Below, piece after piece: positions 25,644 through 37,612 of a stretch of 50,430 nucleotides of DNA. The notes under the pieces are model-generated. The model made no database searches and was not told the DNA's origin. It saw nothing but the letters and a program-made list of their open reading frames with translations. How positions within the stretch are numbered: position 1 is the first letter of the stretch; every line of letters starts with the position of its first letter. Location of the stretch: assembly GCA_029339195.1 (NCBI GenBank), contig JAPTJF010000401.1, positions 1 to 50,430 on the forward strand. Direction: 5' to 3'. The position numbers and the translations under genes were made by a program. Origin of the DNA: Micractinium sp. NFX-FRZ. Its lineage: Eukaryota; Chlorophyta; Trebouxiophyceae; Chlorellales; Chlorellaceae.

Positions 25644-26079
25644 TCTGCAGACAGTGCCATGTACATGTAGTGTATCAGTCATCCCCAGCAACAGCCTGAT
25701 GGGCTCCCTGACTCCTTGCATTCCTTTTGTGCCGTGAACCTCCCTTTTCCCCATTTTGGGCCAGATACTCCGTCATGACGCGCCACCCCATCCCTTTGCT
25801 TCCCGTCACCTGCCTGGCATTCAGGCACGCAATCTCCTTTGCCCCCCGAACCAAAAATCCGTTGCCTGTCCTACTCTGAGCATGGCTGGCTTTTGTTTGC
25901 ACCAAGGACGTCAGATGTGCATGCACCAGCAAGTGGAGATGCAAACTACAGCAGAACGTAGCAAAAACGAGGGAAGCAGAGGGAGTCTTGACGGGTCATG
26001 TCGAGAGAGCAGGGAGAGGGAGAGCAGGTGCGTGAAACAGTGCGGTCAAAGCAGAGGGAGAGCTGAGAGTCCGCCCAGG
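25644..26079. other. Convergent intergenic region, PFK / SF3B5
   Basis: These 436 bp hold both 3' UTRs of converging genes. I see no convincing reading frame, no structured repeat and no clear polyadenylation motif apart from a TGTAA that overlaps the PFK stop codon. Confidence 0.6.
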
Positions 26080-26547
26080 TCATGCCTCCTCCTCCTTCTC
26101 TGGCGGCAGGCCGCACGGCAGCAGCATGTTCTGCAGAGACATGGGCGGAGCCAGCAGTGTGTGCTCACTTGATGTGGCCAGCATATCATGCGCAGTGGCC
26201 ATGCACGCGTGGTTGAAGCAGAACAGCAGCAAGCCCACGGCCGAACCTGGCAACAATGCCCAAGCAAAGCCGTGCTTCCAGACTGCCCCCCATCCAGCCG
26301 AGCCACATCCAAATTGCCACTAGCTTGCCTGCAGGAAGTTGTACTTGACGCGGCCAATCGATTCGTTCTCGGCCACCGCGTGGTAAGACGTGAGCGAGTG
26401 GTGGCCAATCAGGGAGGCGTAGGTGTCACGCTTGATGTGGAGGTTCCACTCAAAGCGGTTGATGTCAGGGTGCCCCGTGCCAACATACTTGGCTTGCAGG
26501 TGCTCCAGCTGCGCGTTGATGTTGAAGCGGTCAGACAGCGTCGTCAT
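26080..26547 (-). CDS. SF3B5: Splicing factor 3B subunit 5 (SF3b10)
   Basis: SF3B5 is a small scaffold subunit of the SF3b complex in U2 snRNP and helps SF3b recognise the branch site. Two exons, 26547-26329 and 26130-26080, encode 89 residues, compared with about 86 in human. Visible family features are the start with SDRFNINAQLEHLQAKYVGT, the middle GHHSLTSYHAVAENES and the end NMLLPCGLPPEKEEEA. The single intron (26328-26131) has a GC donor (GCAAGC) and a TCTCTGCAG acceptor. Thus a core splicing factor is itself spliced through a non-canonical donor. The start codon is fixed by alignment with the family N-terminus. Confidence 0.93.
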
Positions 26548-27481
26548 GGCTGCATTGGGGTGGCGGGGAGGCGGCGGGGCGGGCGGGGTGAGCGGGCGGG
26601 GGGCGGTGCCGCCGCGGTGGCCAAAGTGCCAAGCTTTCTTGAGAGCGTGGGCACTGCAGCGCGCGGCCTCAACGCTGCGCGGCCTCAACGCTGTCCTGGG
26701 GCGGGGCACCCCAGGACAGCGTTGAGGCGGTCGCCCGAAGAGCACGGGGCCTGGCTAACGCAATCAGGGCACTTTGGCGTCGCCAGATTATTGCATGCTT
26801 TAATCAAGCACAAAGTACCTTCTAAAGGCGCCTGGTCGCGAAGCGAAGGCGCTCAGCTCAGTTGCCGAGCTTTGGCTCAGCTCAGTGGCGCGGCTACTGG
26901 GATCACGGAACACAGGTACGAAGATGTCGCAAAAGACGGCAGCTGCTGCAGGGAGCAAGCGCGCGCCTTGTCTGCTGCGCTGGCGGGAGGTGGCCACTGG
27001 CGGTGGCCGGCCTGGAGCGGGGCTGCAGGGCCCGGATTGTATCATTGTACTCTAGGGGTCTCAAATGTTAGTTGTAATGCGCATTCTAGAGTAAACCAAA
27101 TTGCTGGGGCAGTTTGTATGCAAAGCACTTGGTGTATGGGGTCTGTCCATTCAATGCGGACAGAAACCAAGGCATCCTAAGTGCGCAGCGCACCAGCGGC
27201 AGGGCCCGGCATTACAATTCCCCCGCCATCCATCTGATACAGCAGCAGTCTAACACAGACGAAGAACGCCCAGGGAACAAATGACGCCGCAACTTGAACC
27301 AGCCCCTCTCCACCTCGCGTCATCACATGCCGTGTACAGTTTATTTCCAAGCGTATCCGTTTATGTTTGTTCATTTCAACAAAGGTTGGCAGGCACGAAG
27401 CAAGCGCTGTGAACAAGACATGTTCTCAAGGTATCTGCATGAAAGGAGCGAGCCTGCCAGGCAGGCGGCCACACGAGCGGC
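26548..27481. other. Intergenic region between SF3B5 and the FG nucleoporin
   Basis: The stretch is 934 bp. It contains the SF3B5 promoter and 5' UTR, with a strong hairpin at 26683-26727, and the 3' UTR of the nucleoporin. A TGTAA polyadenylation-like signal on the minus strand lies at 27212-27216, about 270 nt past the nucleoporin stop. A GC-rich patch at 26800-26900 has inverted GCTCAGCTCAG elements. No convincing gene was found. Confidence 0.55.
26683..26727. repeat. Perfect 19-bp inverted repeat (hairpin) upstream of SF3B5
   Basis: Arm 26683-26701 and arm 26709-26727 are perfect reverse complements around a 7-base loop (CGGGGCA). The left arm also overlaps the second of two direct copies of GCGGCCTCAACGCTG (around 26663 and 26679). 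The structure lies 136-180 nt before the SF3B5 start codon, in its promoter or 5' UTR. Confidence 0.9.
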
Positions 27482-30400
27482 TTACTTGCGCCCGGGTCGC
27501 TTCACCTTGATCTTACGCCGCCCTGACTCGCTCTGTGAGCCGCCGCCAGAGCTGCCCATACTGAAGCCGCCTCCCATGCCACCATTGAAGGGGTTGTTGG
27601 GCACCATGGCAGGAGGCGCAGCTGGTTGAGCGCCGCCGGCGCCAAAGGCAAATGCTCCGGCAGGGGCCGCGCCGAAGGCTGGGGCCGCACCAAACGTGGG
27701 GCCTGCGGATGGCTGGCCAAAGCCGCTGGGTGCGGGCTGCTGCTGCTGCGGGGCGCCTGCAGGTTGTAGGTGGGGCATGCACGCTCAGAGTGGAGCCAGA
27801 GAGAGATTCTAGTGGACAGGCAACGTATGCAGAGCAACAGAGTATGCATGCAAGCACGTGCATGAAGCTGCCATTTCACACACCGAATGTAGGGGTCGGC
27901 TGCCCTCCAAAGCCACCAAATGCCGGCTGCGCGGCAGGCGCGCCGCCAAAGCCGCCAAACGCGGGTTGCTGCTGCTGCTGACCAAACCCAAAGGCTGGCT
28001 GCTGCTGCTGCTGCTGCTGCTGCGCCGGCGGCTGACCGAAGGCCGGGGCGGCTGCAGGCGCGGCTCCAAACTGGAAGCCGGTCGAGGGCGCGGCTGCTGC
28101 GTTGAAGCCGCCGCTGTTGTTGCCTTCCATCATGTCTGCACAAGTAGGAGGGGAATAGGGGTGAGGAGGAGCACTATGCGCCACATGCTGTGGAATGGAA
28201 CCAAACATGGAACCCGGGTGGTGGCATGTACAGCTTCATAAACAGCTGGCTTGTTGCGCCTGCTCAGTTGTGCACAAGCAACAGATAGCTGGGGCTCACC
28301 AATGGAGCCATTGCCGCCATTGGCGAAGCCGGTACCGCTGCTAGCGCCAAACCCGGCAGCGGGAGCAGATGCACCAAAGGCAAAGGGAGCCGGAGCACTC
28401 GAGGCCGCCGGCTGGTTTGCACCAAAGCCGCCAGCGGCGGGGGCAGCGGCACCAAAGGCAAACACCGGGGCGCTAGCGGCAGCAGCCGGGGCGGGCTCGG
28501 ACGCTGGGGCGGCAGCGCCAAAGGCGAACGCTGGTGCCGCTGCAGCGCTGCTGCTAGGGGCGGACCCAAAGGTAAAGGGGGCATTGACCGGCGCGCTGGC
28601 AGGGGCGGTGGCAGGGGCTGCGCCGAAGGCAAAGGCCGGCGCGGCAGCGCTGCTGGCGGCGGCTGCAGCACCCTCAGCAGGCGCGGCACCAAATGTGAAG
28701 CTGGGCTGCGAGGAGGCCCCAAAATTGAAAGTCGGGCTGGAGGAAGCAGGGGCGGCTTCTGCCGCAACAGGCTGCGATGCTGCTGCCGCAGAGGAGGGTG
28801 CGGCGCCAAACACAAACCCGCCGCTGGCTGCAGCGCTGCTGGCGGGCTGCTGAGGCGCGCCAAAGCTGAACGCCGGGGCAGTGCTGGCGGGAGTTGAGGC
28901 AGGCAGATCTGCTGCTGGAGCGCTGGCCGCAGCGCCAAAGCTGAAGGCTGGAGCGCTGGAGGGTGCAGCGGTCGCGGCAGTGCTGCTTGCGCCAAAGGAG
29001 AAGGCTGGCGCTGCTGCCGTGCCACTGCTGGGCGGCAGGCCAAAGTTGAATGCAGGGGGGGATGCGGCTGGCACTGCCTCGGTGCTGCTCTTGCCGGGAG
29101 CGGCTGCATCTATTTCCTTTGCAGCAGCGTCAGCCGCCTGCGATGCCGCTGCTTGGTTGGCCTGCACAACACAGACGACAGCCCCAATGTAATATTGCAA
29201 GCAAATTAGCTACCTCAGCTCACGCAGGCGTTGTAAAGGTGCAAGCAGTGCACTGCTACACGTGCTACATCACTGCCAGTATGCGCCCTGCTGTTTAGCC
29301 CACCTGTAAGAAAGCATCGCCCCAGCCAGACGCCGCTGGTGCTGCCGCTGCTGCAGTGCTGCTCTTGCTGGGGGCAGCAGCGTCGATTTCCTTAGCAGCA
29401 GCGTCTGCTGCCTGCGATGCCGCTACCTTGTTGGCCTGCACAAAGCAGCAGGGCAGGCATCAATGGTGTTGGAGCAGGCTGGGAACAGTCTTCATTTGCT
29501 GAACCTCCCCATTGACCGTGGATCACTGACAGAAGATAAATATCAGTCAGCGAGATTATGTGCATGCACGATGCTGGCCTTCAGAGACTACTGCAGATTC
29601 GTGCAGCTACCGCACCTTCAGGAATGCCTCGCCCCAGCCGGAGCCAGAGGCAGCTGCACCGCTGGCAGCGGCAGGCGCGTCCGTCGCAGCTGCTGCAGAG
29701 GCAGCCACTGAGCTGCTGGCTGCGCCAAAAGAGAACGCCGGAGCGCTGGCGGGGGCAGAGGAGCCTGCACCGAAGCTGAATGTCGTGCCGCCTGCAGCAG
29801 AGGACGCTGCGGCACCGCCGAAGCTGAAGGCAGGCGTGGAGGCTCCTGCTGAGGAGGCAGCCGCTCCAGGCCCGAAAGAGATGAAAGAGGGCGCAGCAGA
29901 GGAGGCGGCGGCGGCGGCGCCAGCAATTGGGGCACCAAAGCTAAACTTGGGGGCGTCGGCTGCAGGGGCTGAGGGCTTGCCAGCGTCTGCCTCCTTGGCA
30001 GCGGCCTCGGTAGCAGCCTTGGCTGCACAACAAGGGACATGCCATGGTGGCAACAGAGTATATGAAATAGTGAACATGACGCGCTGGCTGCCATGGCTGC
30101 ACAACACAAGGTCATGCCAGCATGATACAAATCCAGCAAGCCAAGCATCAAAGAATGACAGCCCCAACGAAGCAGCTCATGGCGCTGGTCCCAACCCAGA
30201 TGCCCATGCTTGCATTTTTCCGAAGCCCCTGCAGGCATGCAAGCTGTGCTGTGCCCACCTGCAGCCTGGTTCTTCTGCAGGAAATTCAGGTCCCAGGCGC
30301 CGGCCGAGGCTGGCGCCGCCTCTGCACAGGGTCAACACAAGGGACAAATGTGCCATCATGAGGCAGAAGCCAGCAAACACTCTAGGCACTGTTACTAACA

Positions 30401-33400
30401 GTTTGAAGAACAAGGCAGCCATCAGGTCCTCCAGGCAGCCGTGAGAAGCGTCCAGCTGGCAAGCCGTCACGCACACAGCCAGGCAGAGCATGGGGTGGTG
30501 TCATAATCATCCTACACTGCTGCTGCTGCTGCCATGCCATACCTGCAGGCTTGGCCGCAGGAGCCGCCTCCTCATCCGACAGGTCAGAGTCGGGTAGCGG
30601 CGACTTGGCTGCCTCAGCGGCAGCCTGGTTGGCCTGCTCCGCTTCAATGGGCTTGGCAGCCTGGCACACAGAGGAAAGAACAAGGCAAACAACACGGGGA
30701 AATGTTGTTGGTAGCAGCCAGATTGGCCTTCTCTGCCTCGTCACCTTCGCCAAGGGTGGGTGCCAGGTGGGGTGCAAGCCTGGCAGGCAGAACGAGGCAG
30801 CGGAGGGACATTGTTCCGAGCAACAGCATGCATATGCGTTGTGCATGCAGCTTGTCAAAGCAAAACAAAATTCTCGAGGTGAGTGAGCTAAGCACAGCAC
30901 CATTGGGGCACACACAGTTCCTGAGCGGCTCACTGTGTGCCAGGGAGGCTCACCAGCACAGGCGTCCACGCTGCCGCCGCCTCCTTGCCACCATCCGCCG
31001 CCTTCTTCCTGCCAAACTCAAAGCTGGGGGCGGGCCCAGATGCCGCGGGCGCTGCTGCAACGGCTGCTGCCACCTTGCGGTCGGTCTCGCTGAGGCGGGC
31101 GCTGCCGCCAAAAGTGAACTTGGGTGCTGCCGTGGCGGGCTCAGCCGGCGCGACATCGGCGGGCTTGGCAGGCTCGGCAGGTGCTGCCGGCTTGCTGGCC
31201 TCCAAAGCAAAGCCAAACAGCGGCGCCGCCGGCTGCGGTGGCGCTGCCACCTCAGCCGCCTGATTGGACTGGCGCTGCTTCATGGTTGGGGTGCTTCCAG
31301 AGGGCGCAGGCGCCGCTGTGGGCAGCCCAAAGCTGAAGGCCGGCACCTCCTTCTCTGTCTGCTTCTTGCTGCTGCCCTGAATCTCGGCCTCTGCCGCTGC
31401 TGCCGCCTTCTCTGCCTTGGCTTTGTTGGCTGCAAGGAAGGCTGCGCCCCAGCCGCCGCCATCAGCAGCCGGAGCAGGGGCAGCCGCAGCGGGAGGCTTG
31501 GCCATGGGGGAGGAAGCGGGGGTGGGAGCAAACGAGACACCGCCAAATTTGACGCTCTTGGGCCGCTCGCCTGCCTCAGCTGCCTTGGGTGCCGGCCGCT
31601 CTGCAGGCTCGCCGCGTGGCAGGCCTGCACAGCACAGGCAGCAAGAAAGGTGTGTTAGACATAACCAGCAAGCCAAGCACCAAGGCTTCAATGGATCCAC
31701 CTGCGTCATTGCTGAAGCTGAAAGCTGGCCTTCACCTGCCGGCCACCCCTCTGCAGTGGCGCCCACCCTAGGCCCGCGCACCTGCAAAGCCCAACGAGTC
31801 GGTGGGCGGCGGCGACGCCGCCTGCTGCTCCTGCTGGCCGGCAAGCGCCGCAGCGGCGCTGCCCCCAGGGGGCGAGGCTGCCACCACTTTGTCCAGAGCG
31901 TCTAGGGTAGCTAGGATCCGGCGGGCAGTGTCCGTGGTGGCCTTGCTGCCTGCTTGTGCCGCGGCACCTGCATGTGCAGAAGCAGCAGCGGCAGCAGCAC
32001 TTCAGTTCCGGTTGTTCAGAGATTTGACGCAGGTGCTGAGGCAGCTCAGACAGCAATCAGCCAGGCAGTGCACCGGCAGCATCTGCCCTGGGATTGCTTA
32101 CCTGCCATGCCGGGGCTTGCACTTGTGCTCCGCTCGCGCTCCTGCTGTCCCAGCATGCTGAGCGCGCCTGGCTGCTGCTGCTGCTGCTGCAGGCCGGCGC
32201 CAAAGCGTGTTAGGCCCGTTGCCTTGGGTTGGAAAGGGGTGCGCCCTGCCCTCCACGACCGGCGGTCGGCGGTACCTGCTGCAGTGCCTGCGCCGCTGGC
32301 TGCCGGCTCCGCCCGCTGTCGGATGCGGCGCTGTGCATCTAGCAGGCTGATGTTGCCGGCTTGGTCGTCCTCAGCTGCAGTGCACACAGGCCGGACACGC
32401 TAGCAATCAGCGCCGGCTACGCTTTCATGGCCAAGAATGTGCCATGCGAGAAGTTGCGGGCAAGATTTTTCAGCAGCACATGTTTACGGTGCAAGGTCCC
32501 ATTAGCTCTGTTTCCAAACTAGCCTCTCCATCACTTGGTCTCGTCGGCTCGGTTCATTTGCACAGCAGTTGCCTCCCGCCAAGAACACAACACAGCTCTG
32601 CCTGACCTACCTGGGCTGGCCGACTCTGCCTTCCGCTTGGCGCCGCTGACAGGCCCGCCACGTCCGCCAGCTGCCAGGTTGCTGCGCATGGGGGTCCATG
32701 CCAGAGGGGCAGGCGAGAGCCCCTGGCCAGCGCCGCCCTCCCCGGCAGCGGCCGACGTGGCAGCAGCTGCAAGGCCAAACCTCGAGGCGCCTCCGCTGCC
32801 AGCGGGGCCACCCGCCGCCAGCGGCTGCATGTGCACCGGTGTGCGCGAGAAGCGGGTGCTGCTGCGAGCTGCGAGGCTGGCACGGACGGCGGTTGGGGGC
32901 GTGGCACTGCCGCTTCCGCCAGCCGGGCCCAGGCGGGATCCCACATAGCCAGAGGCACGGCGGCCGCCACCGCCGCCACTGGGTGGCATGGGCGAGGGCG
33001 AGGCGGCAATGGCGACACCAGGGCCTGGCGTGCGGCCTGCGCCTGCCGTCAGTAGGCTGCTGGAGCGGGGACGGGGGAAGCTGCGGGGCGAGTTGGCTGC
33101 CAGGGGGCCCTGGCGCAGCATGGCGAGCACATCGTCATAAGGAGTGGCACCTCCATCTGGGCCGCTGCCCACACCGCCCCGCTGCGGCTGGGGCGTGGCC
33201 GCATCGCCGTTGTCCTCCTCGGCCTCCGCCGCGGGCGACTGGAAGGCCACCCTGCGGCCCTGCGGTTGCGCTGTGCCGTGGGCGCCACGCAGCCCGCCTG
33301 CCGGTCGCGGGGCTGCTGCCGCCGTGCCGTTTGTCTGCTGCTCCTGCTGCGCCTGGCCCTGCTCGATGGGAATATCTGCCTCTTGGCTGTCACCCCCATC

Positions 33401-33837
33401 CTCAGGATCGTCCTCTGCATTCGGCTGGCCGCCGCCAGAGCTGGGCGGTGCCGCCGCTGCCGCCGCCGACGCGCTGCCAAAATAGCCGCCCAGCCCCGGC
33501 ACCTGCGGGATGAATGAAACAACCACCTTGCAGGCGTCAGAGAATGCAGAGCACCAGCAGGGAGCCAAGAAGCGCACAAAGAGGGAGGTGATGGCCCGGC
33601 CACGCCTCTCCAGCGCACCTTGTTGAACAGGCTGGCTCCCAGGCGGAAGGGCGTCGACAGCAGGGATCCCAGCAAACCCTGGGACGCCGGCTGAGCGCCG
33701 GGCAGCTCGGGCAAAGCCGCTTCCTCCGAGGGGCGTGGTGGATGCGCTGGGCGCGCATAGGGCGTGTTTCCAGCCGGCGCACCGCGGTGGCGACGGCCCC
33801 TTGCCGCCTTGCCGTAGCCCTCCTCCGCCGGTTCCAT
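27482..33837 (-). CDS. FG-repeat nucleoporin, NUP136/NUP1-like (plant counterpart of Nup153)
   Basis: A natively disordered nuclear-pore protein. The 13 exons are 33837-33619, 33502-32611, 32374-32102, 31967-31782, 31724-31701, 31624-30954, 30660-30543, 30321-30259, 30022-29616, 29435-29304, 29161-28300, 28135-27884, 27756-27482, giving 1457 residues. The N-terminus has a basic NTPYARPAHPPRP stretch and a short amphipathic segment (GLLGSLLSTPFRLGASLFNK) like the membrane-facing part of plant NUP136. The middle contains DTARRILATLDALDKV, a motif seen in Nup153/NUP1 proteins. The rest carries dozens of FG, FSFGA and FTFGA repeats, a polyglutamine run coded by CAG units (28003-28023), and a basic end (RRKIKVKRPGRK). 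Recurrent W-x-x-x-F-L modules lie at exon borders. The 24-nt exon 31724-31701 (FSFSNDA) is the least certain join. The closest homologue may simply be 'FG nucleoporin'. Confidence 0.82.
29161..29435 (-). repeat. Tandemly duplicated nucleoporin exon segment
   Basis: Exon 29435-29304 and the start of exon 29161-28300 both open with a gcc-aac acceptor context and code nearly the same stretch, SQAADAAAKEIDAAAP. The coding DNA differs mainly at third positions. Both copies follow a phase-0 intron placed directly after a GWGxAFL motif. Confidence 0.8.
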
Positions 33838-35505
33838 AGCCGCCCGCTCAAACCACAGGTGATCACGCGCTGTGTGAGCCGCACTCTACCAGGGCGGGCC
33901 TCCCCACAGGCGATGCGGGAACTGAAATTGAATGACAGTGCAGCACAGCGCTGGCGGGTGCACTTCTCCCCGGGCCCGTGTTGGCGCCAGCACGGCGGCA
34001 TGCCGCCCCGCTCCTCTAGATGCCTGGGCGCAATAGACCAGTGCAAGCAGCGGGCCATCCAATCTCACCATGAGCCTCAGCATCACTGCGATGGGCCAGC
34101 AGCGCTACAGGCGGGACCAGGGAGCAGCCTACAGACCACGGTGCTTCAAAGAGCTCTGGTTGGGCCTGGCATGGAGGAATGTTGCACACTCACCCTGCAG
34201 CTGCATGTTCAAAGTCTAGGTCCACTGGGATGCTGCATGGACCACGCGCATAAATGGCGGTGTTGATGCATTTATCCTTGCTGCCGCTGCTGCTGCTCTT
34301 GCCCGTGCGTTTCGTCCTGGTTGCCACCTGCCTCACCTTGCCTTCCTGCTCCCCAACAACTCCTCACAGAATGGGGGGCGGCGAGCGCAGAAAAGGACAC
34401 CGTGGGTGCAGTGGTGCGCCCCACTCTGGCCAACTGCCAATCGGTGGACAAGTCTTCTGCGATGTACACACGACAGCGTGGCAGTCGTGGAAATGGTGAG
34501 CTCCAGTGCTGCAGCCGGTCTGATTGCGGGGCCTGCTACATCTCCTCACACCCATCAGCTCGCATACCACACCAGAGGCGGGAGGCAATGGCCAAACCAG
34601 GCATGCTGGTGTTCATGCCTGCCATGTGCAGGTGCATACTACACAAAAGTGTGTCCATGCATGCCGGGCAAGCCGCTTTTGAAACTGCTGTGTCACTCGG
34701 TGCCCCTGCAGATTCACCCAGGCGTGGCCCCAGTTCTGGCAAAAGTAAAGAATTGGTGTTGGCGCCCAACAAGGTGTGCTGCATTATGTGTTGTGTGCTT
34801 ATGGATGAGGCAGGGGCTAAAACATTTTGGCTCCTGCCCTTAAACATTTTGGTGTCTGTTGGCTGCCCCACGTCGCGCCCCACTCCGGGGGGCGGGCGCA
34901 GGGGGGGCCCATGCCATGCACAAACACTACATTCAGCCACTCCCCCTTCTGATTGCGTCAACGTGATGTGCAGTCAATCCCGGCCTCCCTAGCTGGTTAT
35001 TGGCATGATCCAAGTGTATAATTGAGGCTGTGCCCGTCCGTCCAAGCAGCGGGGGCCGACAGAAGGCGCCGAGGGGCTTGGTTTCCACATGTAGAACCAT
35101 GTAGAACTTCCGTGCGCCTGCTTGGTGGCTCAGAGACAACGATGCATGCGGTAGCGCAATGTGTAGGTGACTGCTAGCAGGCACATCGTGTTGATGAGCT
35201 GTGGGGTTCAACTCAGGAGCACAAGCGGAGGCACAGACGCTATGCGACCACGCGGTGGCCCCAAATTTGGATGGGGTGGATGCTCTTGCACGGTCTTTGC
35301 CACAAGCCGGTTGAAATGAGGAGAGGCCTGTGGGCTGCACCCTGCCAGCAATTCAAATGTGAGATAAGCATGGCACTGATACATCCGAAGGGGGGCATAA
35401 GGTCGCGCCAAGCGTGCTGAGCTCCTGGTCCACAGAAGGGGTGCTCAGGCACTGGCCTCGCTTCCCGTCGTCCGTTCCCCGCCTGCGCTGCGACCCACTT
35501 GCACC
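33838..35505. other. Divergent intergenic region between nucleoporin and MCU
   Basis: This is 1.67 kb between two start codons facing away from each other, so it should hold both promoters and possibly non-coding first exons. Open frames on both strands are short and show no family resemblance. A small direct repeat (AAACATTTTGG) occurs near 34821 and 34843. I see no RNA gene. Confidence 0.5.
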
Positions 35506-36826
35506 ATGGCCAGCAGGTTGCTTGTCAGACGCCTGCTGGCCTCCCAGGCGCGGCTGGGCGAGGGCTGGCTGCAGCCGTGCAGCGCGGCGGTGTCGTGGTT
35601 CAGCACCGCTGCGACTCCCGCTGCACCAGATGCCACGGAACTTGCGCGAGCTCTGGAGTGCGCCTCATTTCAGACCGGCAGCCTGAGAGCCCTGGCAGAC
35701 TCTCGACCCACAATGGCGTACAACGACATGCTACAGCTTATGCTGCAGCAGTAAGTATGCGTTGGAGGCGGCTACCAGCTGGGCGGAGGACCTGGGGGCT
35801 TTGGCCGAGTGGCGGCGCCGGCGGCGGTACGCCGCCGCCCTGCTCTGACCCTGCACCGTGCCCTGTGGTGTTCTTCACATGCAGAGGCTTCACGCCAGCT
35901 GCAGCAGAGGACGTGATGGGCAGGCTAGAGCGGTCTGGGGCGCTTCTGAACATTGCAGGCACCGTGCTGCTGCGGCCGGGCGAGGTGGCGGAAGCGCTGG
36001 CGCTGGTGAGGCACCTGCACTCGCTTCAAATACCGCCTGGCTCGGCTGTGGCTCTTGCCTGGCGTGCAGCTTGTCTGCAGGTGCTGAGCTATGCGCCTGT
36101 CACCACTGCAAGCTAGCCATCTTCCAGCAGCAGCATTGCTCATTGTGCCCCACCACTCCTGCAGGTGCTTCCTGGCAGTCCCACCGACACCCGGCAGCGG
36201 CTGGCCAGCGTGCAGCAGGAGCTGTCCCAGCTGGAAGAGCTGCAGGAGCAAATTCGGAGGCAGGCGGCCAGGCGGCATCACGTGGTGGTGTGGGGAGGCC
36301 TGCTCTCGCAGGCTGCCCTCTGGGGCATCCTCTTCCGCCTCACATTCTACGAGCTGAGCTGGGTGCGTGCGCACTGCTGTGGGCTTGGCTGGGTGGGGCA
36401 GCGATGCAGCGGGGAACGCAGAGCAGCGCAGGCCAGTGCACAGCAGCGGCGAGGGGTTGTTTTGAGTTAGGTGCAACGCCGTGCCTGCCCACACCCTCTG
36501 GAGCCTCCTGTGTTGAGCTGCTGCGCTGCTGCAACTTTTCCCCGGCTGTGCAGGATGTGATGGAGCCCATCTGCTTCTTTGTGGGCGGAGGGCAGGCCAT
36601 GGCTTGCTATAGCTATTTCATGGCCACCCGGCGGGAGTTTTCGTGGGAGGGAGCGCTGGAGCGGCACGTGGGGCGCTGGGAGGCGGAGCAGCTGCAACGC
36701 ACCGGGTTTGACACGCAGCGCTATGCGCGGCTCAAGCGGGAGGTGGCACGGCTCACCGAGCTGCTGGCGGCGCAGGAGCAGGCTGCTGCGGCGTCAGAAT
36801 CAGCGGACAGCAAGAAGGAGGAGTGA
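35506..36826 (+). CDS. MCU: Mitochondrial calcium uniporter pore subunit
   Basis: MCU forms the calcium channel of the inner mitochondrial membrane. Four exons (35506-35750, 35885-36005, 36165-36362, 36554-36826) code 278 residues. The N-terminus (MASRLLVRRLLASQARLGEG) is a typical mitochondrial presequence. Residues about 125-155 are a Q/E/L-rich coiled coil. They are followed by a first membrane helix (VVVWGGLLSQAALWGILF) and then the selectivity filter WDVMEP (residues 188-193, with Glu192 expected to bind calcium). The second helix is ICFFVGGGQAMACYSYF. A soluble C-terminal coiled coil (LKREVARLTELLAAQEQ) ends the protein. The third intron falls directly between the filter Trp and Asp. 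DVMEP instead of DIMEP is also found in plant MCUs. Confidence 0.92.
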
Positions 36827-37612
36827 CCATCAACTCTGTGCTGCCAGGCCATGCCGCTCTCGACCCATTTCTTCCGAACAGATTCTTTCGAACACCAGAG
36901 TCTGTTGTACGATTACCACCATGTCCAGCAGCCAACCTGACTTACAACCCACCCATCTGTTGCAACCTGTTTCCTGAGCAATCATTCAGCAGCAAGAGCT
37001 TCCTTGTTCACACACATTTCGTCAGGAAGTGACACTGGCGCTGAAGTCTCACAGACAGCAGAAAGGCAGAGAGGCAGGCAGCGCACCAGGCTTTGACGGT
37101 CACTGCTTCCGAGCCGCTCCGTTGCGGCAAGACACATGGTAAACCACCCATTTGGGCACCAACTTGTAGCTTCTGCGAATCCGCTGCTGCTTATGTTGCG
37201 GCTGCTGGGGCAGGCAGTGGCAACTGCCAGTGCGTGAAGAGGCGGCCACACGTCGCCGCTGCTGTCCGTCCATGGCGGCGGGGCGGGGCACCGCACCGAG
37301 CAAGGCTTCACCTTGCAGCATTCCGGCATGGCTGATTCCGCTGCACATGCGATACCAACTGTCCTCAGGTCGAAAGCGAGGTTTTTGGCCTTCAATTTGC
37401 TGCCACCGACACTTTGTCCCAAGCGCACCCCTGATTGCGCAAGCTGATGATATCATACATACATGCATGGACCGCTTTCGTGCTTGTGAGGACGCAGTAG
37501 AGCCGGCTAAACAGAGAATGCACCTGCATCACTGGCAGCCAGCTAGGCAGCCTCATCCAGACCATACTATGCAAACCAACACGCGCACGGTTGTTGTCAA
37601 GTCGTAACCACC
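36827..37612. other. Intergenic region between MCU and CLPC
   Basis: The 786 bp contain the MCU 3' UTR and the CLPC promoter. I see no open frame with recognisable content and no repeat. Confidence 0.55.

Noticed and set aside
26924..27055. Small frame starting MSQKTAAAAGSKRAP
   Set aside because: It is 43 codons, starts like a basic small protein but soon becomes low-complexity; no family match and no neighbouring exons found.
26188..27180. 330-codon plus-strand open frame
   Set aside because: It runs antisense to exon 1 of SF3B5, has low-complexity composition and no family resemblance; it is a by-product of GC-rich sequence.
28251..28853. Ala/Pro/Lys-rich plus-strand open frame
   Set aside because: It is the reverse strand of the FG-repeat exon; its repetition only mirrors the FG repeats.
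32698..33513. Arg/His-rich plus-strand open frame
   Set aside because: Antisense to nucleoporin exon 2, with no initiation context or homology.
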